NCBI GenBank assembly: GCA_018971065.1
Contig: JAGWVC010000007.1
Coordinates: 1 to 61,058, forward strand
Length of the DNA stretch: 61,058 nt
Source: Sphingomonadales bacterium
GTDB taxonomy: Bacteria > Pseudomonadota > Alphaproteobacteria > Sphingomonadales > Sphingomonadaceae
Reading direction: 5' to 3'
The stretch's first letter is position 1. Every line of letters starts with the position of its first letter. The notes below the pieces were generated by a model that was given only the letters and a program-made list of their open reading frames with translations, did no database searches and had not been told where the DNA came from. A program made the translations under genes and the position numbers. Below, one piece after another: positions 45,111 through 53,963 of the stretch.

Positions 45111-45932
45111 CTATTTCTTGCCGCCGACACCCTTCAGATACTTCTCCATCCCCTCCAGGTATTCCGGGTTCAGCATCAGCCCGGAATTGCCCATGCGCTC
45201 GATGTGGCGACCCTCGCGGCGGCCCACTTCGGCGCACAGCTCGATGGTCACCTTGGCGGCGCCCATCTGCTCCTGGTTCTGCCTGGTCAAGTGCCGCACG
45301 AAGTCCATCACCTCGGCCTCGAACACGTCGTCCTCGAAAACCTGATGCACCAGCCCCATGGTGAACGCCATGTCGGCACTGGCCGGCTTGTTCGCCATCA
45401 CCAGCCAGCGCGCCCAGTGCGGCCCGCACATGCGCGCCAGGCGCGAGACGCCGCCCGATGCCGGCAGCACCCCGAACAGCCCTTCAGGGAACGCATAAGC
45501 CGCGCTTTTCGCCGCCAGCCGGAAATCGCACGACAGGCTCATTTCCAGCCCGCCACCGACGCACATCGCATGGTGCGCGACGACGATCGGTTTCTCGATG
45601 TGCTCCATCTCGTCCCACAACTGCTGCATGTTGTTGAGGTTGAGCCGGTGGTTCTCGCGGATCGCCCGCGCGCTGCTCGCCTTGTAGGCGGGCGAGACGA
45701 TGTTCTGGTTGCCGCCGCGCAGGTCTGCGCCGGCGCTGAAATAGCGCCCGGTCGAGCGGATCAGCATCACCTTCAGCTCCGGCTCGTCGCGCAGTCGCAG
45801 CACTGCGTCGGTCAGCCGGTCCATCATCTCGCGGCTGATCGCGTTCAGCTTGTCCGGCCGGTTCAGCGTGCAGATGATCACGCCCGGCTCGGACGTGTCG
45901 TCCACCAGCAGGTGAGGGGCCTCTTCGCTCAT
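45111..45932 (-). CDS. Enoyl-CoA hydratase/isomerase family protein
   Basis: Crotonase-fold protein of 273 residues. The oxyanion loop is FSAGADLRGG and the second glycine-rich part MCVGGGLEMSLSCDFRLAA is typical. Glu in FPEGLFGVLPASGG is a candidate catalytic acid. GGGAG lies about 9 bases before the ATG at 45932. It ends 13 bases from the convergent EAL gene and begins 13 bases from the stop of the acyl-CoA dehydrogenase, forming an operon with it (dehydrogenase first, hydratase second), the natural order for beta-oxidation of a side chain. Confidence 0.9.
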   Translation of the reverse strand: MSEEAPHLLVDDTSEPGVIICTLNRPDKLNAISREMMDRLTDAVLRLRDEPELKVMLIRSTGRYFSAGADLRGGNQNIVSPAYKASSARAIRENHRLNLNNMQQLWDEMEHIEKPIVVAHHAMCVGGGLEMSLSCDFRLAAKSAAYAFPEGLFGVLPASGGVSRLARMCGPHWARWLVMANKPASADMAFTMGLVHQVFEDDVFEAEVMDFVRHLTRQNQEQMGAAKVTIELCAEVGRREGRHIERMGNSGLMLNPEYLEGMEKYLKGVGGKK

Positions 45933-45945
45933 CGTCCCCGCTCCC

Positions 45946-48153
45946 TCAGTTCCGCGACCGGGGCAAACCAAGCCCCTTTTCCGCAATCATCGAACGATGC
46001 ACCTGGCTCGATCCGCCATAGATCGTCGTGCCGTGCGCATGGCGATACTCGAGGTTCAACTCGCCCGCCGGCCCCTTGCGCTTCGACAGCGAATGCGGCG
46101 CGGTCAGGTCCAGCAGATCGCGCGAGTCGGTGATGAACAGCTCGGACGAGTACATCTTCGCCATCGGCCCATAGGCGCCGTTGCCCTTGCCGTGCACCTG
46201 CGTCCAGTTGGCGCGGAAGGCGATCATTTCCGACGCCACCACGTTGGCATACGTCCGCGCCAGCCGCATCTGCGCGCGCTCGGTGTCGATCAGGCGCTTG
46301 CCGCCCTTCACCGTAATTTGCCCGCACAGCTCCACCGCCGCTTCCAGCATCACCCGCTGCACTTTGGCAAAGCCGCCGCCATGCTCCAGTTCCAGCGAAG
46401 CGGCCATCGTCCGCGCGCCGCCGTTGATCTCGCCCAGCCGCCACGAATCCGGAATGCGCACATTGTCATAGAACGAGATATTGGTGCGCTCGTCCATGAA
46501 CGTGTGCACGCCCTGGATGGTCACGCCTTCGGCCTTCAGCGGCACGATGAACATCGTCAGGCCCTTGTGCTTGGGCAGGTCCGGATCGGTCCGCGTCAGC
46601 ATCAGCACATAGTCGGTCAGGTTCGAGCCGCTGGTCCACATCTTGGTTCCGTCGATCCGCCACGAACCGTCCTCAAGCTGAGTCGCCTTGCAGGTGGCGG
46701 CGAACACGTCCGACCCGCAGCCCGGCTCCGAATAGCCCAGCGAGCAGATCGCGTCGCCCGCCATCACCTTGCTCAGCACGTCGCGCTTCAGCTCGTCGGT
46801 GCCGAAGCGGTGCATGATCAGCGAGACCATCTGCGCCACGCCCGCCACCGGGTTGTTCCAGCCCTCTTCCTCGAAGGCATCGCGCGCCGCCGTCACCTCA
46901 TAGGGCGAAAGCCCGCGCCCGCCCACGTCCTTCGGCATCTGCAGGTAGGCAAGGTTCGCCTCCACCAGTTGCTTGTGGATCACAGGGTTGTGGCCTTCCC
47001 ACGAGAAGTGGAACTTGGCGCGCTGCTCGTCGGTGACGTTCTTCGCGAAGAAGTCGTGGATCTCGGCCTGAACCTTGCGGGCATCGTCGCCGAGGTCGAA
47101 TTCGACCGGAACCTCGCCGACGTCGGGCAGGCTCGCCGCCTCGCCGCCGTGCAGCCGCCGCCCGGCCTCGGCCAGCCAGTCGTCCGGATCGCCCGCCACC
47201 AGCGGCCAGGCCTTGGCGCGCAGGTTGAACAGGTGGATGTCGTGCTCCAGCGTCAGGCCGATGCCGCCGAAGGTCTGCACCGCATGGCGGCCGGTGCGGC
47301 CCGCCGCGCCGGCGGCATACCACAGCCCCAGCGAAACCTGCGCGCCGGCGTTCGCGTCGCCATCGGCGATCGAGCGCATTGCCCGCCAGGCCAGGAACTT
47401 CGCCGAATCGATCTCGCAGATCAGGTCCGCCATCGGGTGCGACAGTGCCTGGAACGTGCCGATGAACACGCCGAACGCCTTGCGCTCGCCCGAATAGGCC
47501 GCCGCCTGCATCAGCGCCGCGCGCGCCAGCGCCGACAGCGCCAGCGTCATCAGGATCTTCCACTCCTCGATCGCCGCGTCGAACTGCGCCACCGCGTCGG
47601 CCCCGCTGCCCAGCACCACTGCCGGCAGTCCAGCCAGGTCCAGTTCGGCGATCGGCGTCGAGGCCAGATTCTCCTCGGCCACCCGCGCCTCGGCCGGTAC
47701 CGAAACCAGCACCACGTCATTCCCGCGCCGCGCCACCACGGCATCGGCCACCAGCCCGCCGGCCACGCACTGCCGCCCGAATTCGGCAACATCGTTGAAG
47801 GCGATCGTCACCACCTTGGCGCCGGCCACCGCCTCGGCCAGCAGGTCGTCCTGACCACCCAGCAGCGCCAGCAGCCGCGTTGCCACCAGCGCCTCGGCCA
47901 GCGGCCCCGAAGCCAGCGTGCGCCCGGCCTCTTCCATCAGCACGCCGGCATCGAACGTGCCCAGGCCCAGCCCGCCGGCGCTTTCCGGAACCCGCAGCCC
48001 CAGCGCGCCCAGTTCGGCCAGGCCCTGCCACAAGCCCGCGTCGAAGCCCGAAGGCATCGCCGCACGCACCCGCGCGCCCGACGAATTCTCGTCCAGAAAC
48101 CGCGCGAACATGTCACGCATCATTTCCTGTTCTTCGGTCAGGTCGAAATTCAT
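45946..48153 (-). CDS. Fused double acyl-CoA dehydrogenase
   Basis: A protein of 735 residues made of two acyl-CoA dehydrogenase units in one chain. Unit 1 (about 1-360) starts MNFDLTEEQEMMRDMF and ends in FGGIGLTLEHDIHLF, but its middle domain is short and lacks the TEPxxGSD-type flavin loop. Unit 2 (about 365-735) keeps GYSEPGCGSD and YGGSSQVHRSMIAEKGLG. Steroid side-chain dehydrogenases of Mycobacterium (FadE26-FadE27 type) are alpha2beta2 pairs of a similar nature; here the pair is fused. AGAAGG precedes the ATG at 48153. The operon partner is an enoyl-CoA hydratase. Confidence 0.9.
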   Translation of the reverse strand: MNFDLTEEQEMMRDMFARFLDENSSGARVRAAMPSGFDAGLWQGLAELGALGLRVPESAGGLGLGTFDAGVLMEEAGRTLASGPLAEALVATRLLALLGGQDDLLAEAVAGAKVVTIAFNDVAEFGRQCVAGGLVADAVVARRGNDVVLVSVPAEARVAEENLASTPIAELDLAGLPAVVLGSGADAVAQFDAAIEEWKILMTLALSALARAALMQAAAYSGERKAFGVFIGTFQALSHPMADLICEIDSAKFLAWRAMRSIADGDANAGAQVSLGLWYAAGAAGRTGRHAVQTFGGIGLTLEHDIHLFNLRAKAWPLVAGDPDDWLAEAGRRLHGGEAASLPDVGEVPVEFDLGDDARKVQAEIHDFFAKNVTDEQRAKFHFSWEGHNPVIHKQLVEANLAYLQMPKDVGGRGLSPYEVTAARDAFEEEGWNNPVAGVAQMVSLIMHRFGTDELKRDVLSKVMAGDAICSLGYSEPGCGSDVFAATCKATQLEDGSWRIDGTKMWTSGSNLTDYVLMLTRTDPDLPKHKGLTMFIVPLKAEGVTIQGVHTFMDERTNISFYDNVRIPDSWRLGEINGGARTMAASLELEHGGGFAKVQRVMLEAAVELCGQITVKGGKRLIDTERAQMRLARTYANVVASEMIAFRANWTQVHGKGNGAYGPMAKMYSSELFITDSRDLLDLTAPHSLSKRKGPAGELNLEYRHAHGTTIYGGSSQVHRSMIAEKGLGLPRSRN

Positions 48154-48284
48154 CGGGGCAGCCTTCTCAACTCGGAATCGCGGCGCGTCGCGGCCGGCCG
48201 TCTGATCTAGCCTTCCCGTCACGCCGGGCAATGCCGCACCCGCCAATGAACGCGACGGCGATATGGCCCCGGGTGCGCCATCAC

Positions 48285-48315
48285 AAAAAAAGGGCCTCCC
48301 GGTAAGGGGAGGCCC
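48285..48315 (-). terminator. Terminator of the second TonB receptor gene
   Basis: GGGCCTCCC (48292-48300) pairs with GGGAGGCCC (48307-48315), and on the minus strand the stem is followed by seven T (A run at 48285-48291). It lies 27 bases after the receptor stop. Confidence 0.9.
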
Positions 48316-48341
48316 GAAGAGTTCCGGCAGGGTGGCCGAAA

Positions 48342-50990
48342 TCAGAAGTGGTACTTGATGCGGCCACCGAACATGCGCGGTTCGCCGATCAGCGCGGAGA
48401 CGAAGCCGCGCGTCGTGTTCTCGTTGATCTGCAGGATTACGTGCGCGTTGGTGACGTTGGTCATGAAGAACGAAACGTCGATCGGCATCCGTGCCACGCT
48501 TTCCCAGGTGGCGTTCAGGTTCAGCACCGTGGACGACGGGGCAACGCCCGCGCCCGAAGTGGTGACGGTGCCGTCCGCAGCGGTCTGGGCCAGGCTCAGC
48601 ACCGAACCGTCGGCACGCTTGATGACGCCGTCCGAAACGATGCGGCGGCGGCTCTGGTAGGTCATCGACGCACCGAAGCTGATCTTGCCCACCGACTGGT
48701 CAAGCGGCAGCGTGTATTCGCCACCCAGCACCAACTGGTGCGGCGGACCGGAGTTGGCGATCGTGTCGCACATTTCGCCCGCGCACGACTTGCCGCCCGA
48801 ATTCACCAGCGGTGCGGTGAACGCGTTGTACGGCGCCGGGACCGCCGGGATGGTGACTTCAAGCTGCTTGGCGTTGATGTACGCATAAGCAAGGTTGAGC
48901 TTCAGCCCCTTGAACGGCGAAACGTTCAGTTCCGCCTCGAAGCCCCAGATCCGCGACTTGCCCGCGTTGATGATCGTGGCGTTGCCCGCGCAGCCACCCA
49001 CATAGTTCGGCAGCGTCGGCACGCACGACACGCCGAGCTGGAGTTGCTGGTTGCGGAAGTTGTTGTAGTAGCCGGCCATGTTGAACGAGCCCGGCATCGA
49101 ACCATGCCAGCTCGTCTTGGTGCCGATTTCGAAGGTATCGACCTTTTCCGGGCCGTACTTCTGCGCCGGATCGGGACCGAAGATGGCCAGACCGCCCTGG
49201 CGATAGCCGCGCGACCACTTGCCATAGATCAGCACGCCGTCCACCGGCTTCCAGTCGAGGTCGAGCAGCCAGGTTGGCGCGTGCGAGCTGGACTTCAGGT
49301 TCTGCTGGCACGAATTCAGGCGGTTGGCATAGCTGATGTTGGCGTTGTTGGTGTTCGCCGGGCGCGGGTCGAAGCCGTTGATCGGCGCGATGAAACCCGG
49401 CGCGGTCAGGTTGGTACACGCGAACGTCACGTTGGCCGGCACCGCGTTGAACAGCGAGGTCTCGTTGATCAGCAGGGTCCGCATCTTGTCCCAGGTATAG
49501 CGGGCGCCGGCGGTGAACGAGATCGTGTCGGTCAGCTTGTAGGTGCTCTGCGCATAGAGCGCATAATCGCGGAACTTGGTCTGCTGCAGCGAGTACGAAC
49601 CCGTGCCGCCAACGCCCTGGCCCGTGGTGATCGGGGCGCAGGCAAAGGCGACGATGTCGGTGCAGGGCGTGAACGACGCGGTCTGCACGCCCGAGAAGCC
49701 CAGCGGGTTGTTGATTTCCATATAGCCGCCGCTCTGCCAGGTCAGCTTGTTGTCGGCCGAGTGGCCCTGGATCTGCAGTTCCTCGACGAACGAGCTTTCG
49801 GCGTTGGTGTAGCCGGTCACGCCGTTGTTGTGCGTGAAGGCGAAGCCGTTCACCTGGCTCGGCGTTTCGGTGCCCGCCACCACGTTCGGCAGCAGGGCAT
49901 AGTTGCCGAACAGGTCAAGGTTGGTCTTGCCACGGAACTCGGCATAGCTGGCGATGTTCTTCACCGTCAGCGTGTCGCTGGCGGTCCAGGTGGTGGTGTT
50001 GATCACCTGCCACTGCTTCGAAGCCGACATCGCGTCGGGCATGCGGTTGGACACCGTCCACCAGTTGCCGGTGGCGGCTTCGCGGGCCATCTGCGCGATC
50101 GATTCGCAGCCGAAGTTGGCGGTCGTGGCCCTGGCGGCGCAGGTCGCGTTGCTGGCCGGCGCGAACGCGGCAATGATCTTCGGCTCGACGCCGTTGCTCT
50201 TCGACGTGGAGTAGGAGGCCAGCGTGTAGTTCTCGAGGTCCGGGGTCAGCTCGGCCAGAATGCCCAGGCGCCCGGCCCAATAATTGACGTCACCCATGCC
50301 GTGGTTGCCCTGGCTGCCGTCACCGAACTTGCCGATGTTCTGCAGGTAACCGTTGCGCTGCTGGTGATCGACGCCAAGGCGGACGCGGAAGGTGTCGTTG
50401 AGCGGCACGTTGACCACGCCCTGGACGCGATACATGCCATAGTCGCCGGCGCTGGCTTCGACATAGCCTTCCAGCTTGCCGGTCGGGCGCTTGGGCACCA
50501 GCAGCACCGCGCCGCCGGTGACGTTACGGCCGAACAGCGTGCCTTGCGGACCCTTCAGGACCTGGACGTTCTGCAAGTCGAACAGCGAGCCGGGGCCGGC
50601 ACCGTCACCACCGAACGTGGCGCCCGAACCGCGCGGGGCGACGACGTCGTTGAAGAACACGCCCACCGTCGCGAAGCTGCGCTGCTCCTGGTAGAAGCCG
50701 CGGATCGTGAACACGGTGTTGTCGGCGCCGTAACGGTTGTTAACCGCCAGGCCCGGCGTGAACGCGGCCAGGTCCTTGGCGTTGGAGATGTTGTTGTTGG
50801 CCAGGGTCTTCTGGTCCAGCACGGTGATCGAGATCGGCACGTCCTGCAGGCGCTGCTCGACGCGCTGCGCGGTGACGATGATGTCGTTGCCGGTGCCGGC
50901 GGCTTCCTGGGCCAGAGCCGGAGTAGCGATGCCGCAACCCAGCGCCGAAGCGGAAAGCAGGACGCAACGCGCCCTCATGGTCAGTGTCAT
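48342..50990 (-). CDS. TonB-dependent outer membrane receptor
   Basis: Receptor of 882 residues. The signal peptide (MTLTMRARCVLLSASALGCG, cleavage near ALAQ) is followed by the plug (DIIVTAQRVEQRLQDVPISI) with VLKGPQGTLFGRNVTGGAV, then the barrel, ending in KYHF with the terminal Phe expected for BAM insertion. It is a clear paralogue of the receptor at 4.5-7.0 kb. GGGAGGGG precedes the ATG at 50990. It lies upstream of the fused acyl-CoA dehydrogenase genes on the same strand but is separated by a terminator; it may import the compound those genes degrade. Confidence 0.94.
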   Translation of the reverse strand: MTLTMRARCVLLSASALGCGIATPALAQEAAGTGNDIIVTAQRVEQRLQDVPISITVLDQKTLANNNISNAKDLAAFTPGLAVNNRYGADNTVFTIRGFYQEQRSFATVGVFFNDVVAPRGSGATFGGDGAGPGSLFDLQNVQVLKGPQGTLFGRNVTGGAVLLVPKRPTGKLEGYVEASAGDYGMYRVQGVVNVPLNDTFRVRLGVDHQQRNGYLQNIGKFGDGSQGNHGMGDVNYWAGRLGILAELTPDLENYTLASYSTSKSNGVEPKIIAAFAPASNATCAARATTANFGCESIAQMAREAATGNWWTVSNRMPDAMSASKQWQVINTTTWTASDTLTVKNIASYAEFRGKTNLDLFGNYALLPNVVAGTETPSQVNGFAFTHNNGVTGYTNAESSFVEELQIQGHSADNKLTWQSGGYMEINNPLGFSGVQTASFTPCTDIVAFACAPITTGQGVGGTGSYSLQQTKFRDYALYAQSTYKLTDTISFTAGARYTWDKMRTLLINETSLFNAVPANVTFACTNLTAPGFIAPINGFDPRPANTNNANISYANRLNSCQQNLKSSSHAPTWLLDLDWKPVDGVLIYGKWSRGYRQGGLAIFGPDPAQKYGPEKVDTFEIGTKTSWHGSMPGSFNMAGYYNNFRNQQLQLGVSCVPTLPNYVGGCAGNATIINAGKSRIWGFEAELNVSPFKGLKLNLAYAYINAKQLEVTIPAVPAPYNAFTAPLVNSGGKSCAGEMCDTIANSGPPHQLVLGGEYTLPLDQSVGKISFGASMTYQSRRRIVSDGVIKRADGSVLSLAQTAADGTVTTSGAGVAPSSTVLNLNATWESVARMPIDVSFFMTNVTNAHVILQINENTTRGFVSALIGEPRMFGGRIKYHF

Positions 50991-51215
50991 TGGAAGCCCC
51001 TCCCTGCGGCATGTCGATGCACATGCCGTCTGGCGGACAGCAAAAGTCGCATGTCCATCGGCTGGCAAGCGGCGCTTCGGTGCGGGCAAGGAAATTGCTG
51101 ATCAGTGCAATGGGCGTTTCTGCAAGGATCAATTTATCAGATCGTTTTGATCGGTGATGTCTCACAAAAATCGCGCCGTCGCTGAACTACGGTTCAGCCG
51201 GATTCGCCGCTCACG

Positions 51216-51250
51216 AAAAACCCGCCCGAAGCCTTGCTCCGGGCGGGTTT
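51216..51250 (-). terminator. Terminator of the SDR gene at 51.3 kb
   Basis: AAACCCGCCCG (51218-51228) pairs with CGGGCGGGTTT (51240-51250), followed on the minus strand by TTTTT. It lies about 20 bases after the SDR stop. Between it and the receptor start (50991-51215) there is a pair GATCAA/TTGATC and probable promoter sequence, but no gene. Confidence 0.88.
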
Positions 51251-51270
51251 CGCAAGCATTCCCGCGCGTG

Positions 51271-52104
51271 TCAGCCGGCCTTGGCGCCGCCCATCATCTT
51301 CGAGATGTCGACCTGCCCGGTGGCCAGGCCGCCCATGAAGCCGCCGTCCACCGGCAACACCACGCCGTTGACCACGCCGGCCAGCGCGCTGTTCAGCAGG
51401 ATGATCCCGCCGGCCTGCTCCTCGGGCGTGGTATAGCGGCCCAGCGGCTCGGCGGCGGCATCGACGATGTCCTTGCCCGACGTGGCATGGAACGTCGCCA
51501 TCATCGGCGTCTGCGTCGGCGAGGGCAGCGAGCAGTTGATGCGGATGCCGCGCTTGATCAGTTGCGCCCCCATGAACTGGGTCCAGACGATGATCGCTTC
51601 CTTCGAAAACGCATAACCCTCGGCCACCTGGTCCATGTGCGCCTCGGCCCAGGCCAGCGCCGCAGCGAAGCCCTGCTGCTGCAGCAGTTCCATGTGGACC
51701 GGAATGCGGCGGCTCCAGCCCAGCCCGCCGGTCGAGGCGATCGAGGCGATGGCGCCGCCTTCACCCATCAGCGGCAGGATGCAGTCGGTCAGGTGGCGGG
51801 TGCCGATGAAGTTGACCTTGAAGGTGTCGAGCGCCGGAAACGCGCCGCCGCCGGCCAGACCGGCGCAGTTGAACAGCGCGTCCACCTTGCCCGTGCCCAG
51901 CGCCGCCACGCCCGCCTCGATCGAGGCGGGATCGCGCAGGTCGATCTGGCTGAAACTGGCCAGCGGCAGCGCGCTCGGCTTGAAGTCCAGCCCGTGAACT
52001 TCGGCGCCCATCTCGATCAGCAGGCGCGCGGTGGCTTCGCCCATGCCCGAGAAACACCCGCTGACGACGACGCGCTTGCCCGCATAGCCCAGAAAATCCG
52101 TCAT
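51271..52104 (-). CDS. SDR, hydroxysteroid/coniferyl-alcohol dehydrogenase-like
   Basis: Short-chain dehydrogenase of 277 residues. The cofactor loop SGCFSGMG (15-22) with Asp in GLDF predicts NAD preference. The active site is Ser in ASIASTGG and Tyr/Lys in YAFSK. The loop before the Tyr is longer than usual, as in 3-alpha-hydroxysteroid dehydrogenase/carbonyl reductase and coniferyl-alcohol dehydrogenase relatives. AAGGAG precedes the ATG. It is upstream of the TonB receptor on the same strand but ends in its own terminator. Confidence 0.9.
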   Translation of the reverse strand: MTDFLGYAGKRVVVSGCFSGMGEATARLLIEMGAEVHGLDFKPSALPLASFSQIDLRDPASIEAGVAALGTGKVDALFNCAGLAGGGAFPALDTFKVNFIGTRHLTDCILPLMGEGGAIASIASTGGLGWSRRIPVHMELLQQQGFAAALAWAEAHMDQVAEGYAFSKEAIIVWTQFMGAQLIKRGIRINCSLPSPTQTPMMATFHATSGKDIVDAAAEPLGRYTTPEEQAGGIILLNSALAGVVNGVVLPVDGGFMGGLATGQVDISKMMGGAKAG

Positions 52105-52271
52105 CTCGTTCTCCTTGAGCGCAGAAAGCTGCGCGAATGATCCGGGGCAGGGGAGTAGCCCCGCGCGCGCCGCGCACAAGCCCCCGTGAATGGCCGCACG
52201 AAAGCCTGTGGCGGCAATCGCACCGGCGATACCGGCGTTGCCTTGGCGCGGCGCCGGGCTATGCTGGCATC

Positions 52272-53024
52272 GTGACCCCGCAACCGCTCCGCCCCGGCTA
52301 TCGCCGCCGCATCCGCATCACCCCCGGCAGCGGTCACAGCACCGCCGCGCTTGAGGACGACATGCACTGCATGGTCGTCCGCATCGACCACGACGGTGCC
52401 CGCATCACCGCCGTTCACCCCCACACCGAACGCGCCCCGTGGAACATCTGCCCGGCTGCCGCGCAAACGCTGGTGGCAACCTTCACCGGCCTGCCGCTTG
52501 ATGCCGCCACCGCCCCGCGCGCGAAGTGGAGCAACTGCACGCACCTCTATGATCTTGCCGCGCTTGCCGCCGCGCACGCCGGTGATGCCGCGCCCACCGT
52601 CTTCGACATCGCCTCCAGCGATACGGTGGACGGCATCGTCACTAACGAGGTCCGCCGCGACGGCGTGCTGATCCATCGCTGGACGATGAACGGCTTCCAC
52701 CTGCTCACGCCGCCCGCCATCGCCGGCGTCGAACTGACGAAACTGCGCGACTGGATCGCCACGCTGCCCCCGGCCGAGGCCGAAGCCGCGCGCCTGCTGC
52801 AATGGGCCAGCATGGTTGCCCACGGCCGCCAGATGACCAACTGGGAAACCTTCCAGCCGCAAGACATGCCCCCCAACTGCTTCGCCTTCCCCGCCGAAGG
52901 CAGCCGCGATCACATCGTCCGCATCGGCATTCGTCACGATTTCAGCCGGGGCGGTATCGCGCCGCTCGACCATTTCGACGGCGAGGGTTTCGAACCCGGC
53001 CGCCTGACGCCGCCGGAATACTGA
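52272..53024 (+). CDS. DUF2889-family protein
   Basis: A protein of 250 residues. The N-terminal RPGYRRRIRI, ALEDDMHCMVV and the RAPWNICPAA stretch match DUF2889, a family of unknown function that I have seen mainly near SDR and catabolic genes of sphingomonads. It has no signal peptide. The start is GTG at 52272, where family homology begins; upstream in-frame codons look non-coding. It is 73 bases from the next SDR on the same strand and diverges from the SDR at 51.3 kb. Confidence 0.8.
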   Translation: MTPQPLRPGYRRRIRITPGSGHSTAALEDDMHCMVVRIDHDGARITAVHPHTERAPWNICPAAAQTLVATFTGLPLDAATAPRAKWSNCTHLYDLAALAAAHAGDAAPTVFDIASSDTVDGIVTNEVRRDGVLIHRWTMNGFHLLTPPAIAGVELTKLRDWIATLPPAEAEAARLLQWASMVAHGRQMTNWETFQPQDMPPNCFAFPAEGSRDHIVRIGIRHDFSRGGIAPLDHFDGEGFEPGRLTPPEY

Positions 53025-53097
53025 TCGCCCGACCGATTGCGTCCGCCCGCGTGCTGCGTAACAAGCGCGCACACGGATTCACGAGAGGGCAATACCC

Positions 53098-53850
53098 ATG
53101 ACCACGCAACCACTTCGCGTCGCCATCGTCACCGGCGCCGCGCGCGGCCTCGGTCGCTGCATCGCCGAGGCGCTTGCCGCGCAGGGCAATGCCCTGCTGC
53201 TGGTCGATGTTCTGGCTGACCGGCTGGAGGAAACCCGCGCCGCCATCGCCGCCACCGGCGCAACGGTTGCCGTCCACGCGGCGGACATCACTGTCCGTGC
53301 CAATTGCATCGCCGCTGTCGAGGCGGCCATTGCCACGTTCGGCCGCCTCGACGTGCTGGTCAACGCCGCCGGGCTGATGCGTTTCAACCACGCGCTCGAC
53401 GTGCCCGAGGACGAGTTCTGGCGGATCATGCAGGTCAACGCCGCCGCGCCGTTCTGGCTGTGCCAGGCGGCCATTCCGCACCTGCTGGAAAGCCACGGCA
53501 ACATCGTCAACGTGCTGTCGCAATCGGCGCTGATGGGCACCAGCTACATCGTTCCCTACTCGATGTCGAAGGCGGCGCTGATGCAGCTCACCAAGTCGCT
53601 GGCGATCGAATACGTCGATGCGCCGATCCGCATCAACGCCGTGGCCCCCGGCTCGATGATGACCGAGATCGCCGCCGAAGCCACGTTCCCCGAAGGCATC
53701 GACCGCGCCAAGATGCGCCGCTATTCGGGCGAACGGCCGATCGCCGACCCGGCCGAAGTCGCCGCCGTCGTCGCGTTCATTTCATCCCCCGCCGCCAGCG
53801 TCGTCCACGGCGCGATCTGGACGGCGGACGGCGGCGCCACCGTCGGCTAG
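53098..53850 (+). CDS. SDR family oxidoreductase
   Basis: Classical SDR of 250 residues. The cofactor loop is TGAARGLG, Asp in LLVDVL predicts NAD use, and the active site has Ser in VLSQSALMG and Tyr/Lys in YSMSK. The C-terminal DGGATVG is normal. GAGAGGG lies before the ATG. It is downstream of the DUF2889 gene and upstream of the Tat-exported nucleoside-hydrolase-like gene. Substrate is unknown; 3-ketoacyl reductase-like and diol dehydrogenase types both fit. Confidence 0.92.
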   Translation: MTTQPLRVAIVTGAARGLGRCIAEALAAQGNALLLVDVLADRLEETRAAIAATGATVAVHAADITVRANCIAAVEAAIATFGRLDVLVNAAGLMRFNHALDVPEDEFWRIMQVNAAAPFWLCQAAIPHLLESHGNIVNVLSQSALMGTSYIVPYSMSKAALMQLTKSLAIEYVDAPIRINAVAPGSMMTEIAAEATFPEGIDRAKMRRYSGERPIADPAEVAAVVAFISSPAASVVHGAIWTADGGATVG

Positions 53851-53963
53851 GAGGAACGGCCCGGTCGCGGGGGGCGGGCCGGGGCGGAAGCACTTCCCAA
53901 ACGTGCATGATAGCGCTACCTCAACAGGCACAGTCCATAGGAAATCAGGGAAGGGCCGATGCC

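Noticed and set aside
45997..48210. 737-codon open frame opposite the fused acyl-CoA dehydrogenase
   Set aside because: Shadow frame; the dehydrogenase motifs are on the minus strand and the reverse product has no conserved sequence.
48348..51101. 917-codon open frame opposite the second TonB receptor
   Set aside because: The receptor on the minus strand has a signal peptide, plug and barrel motifs. The opposite frame has no domain and has the typical shadow composition (Arg, His, Val, Asp).
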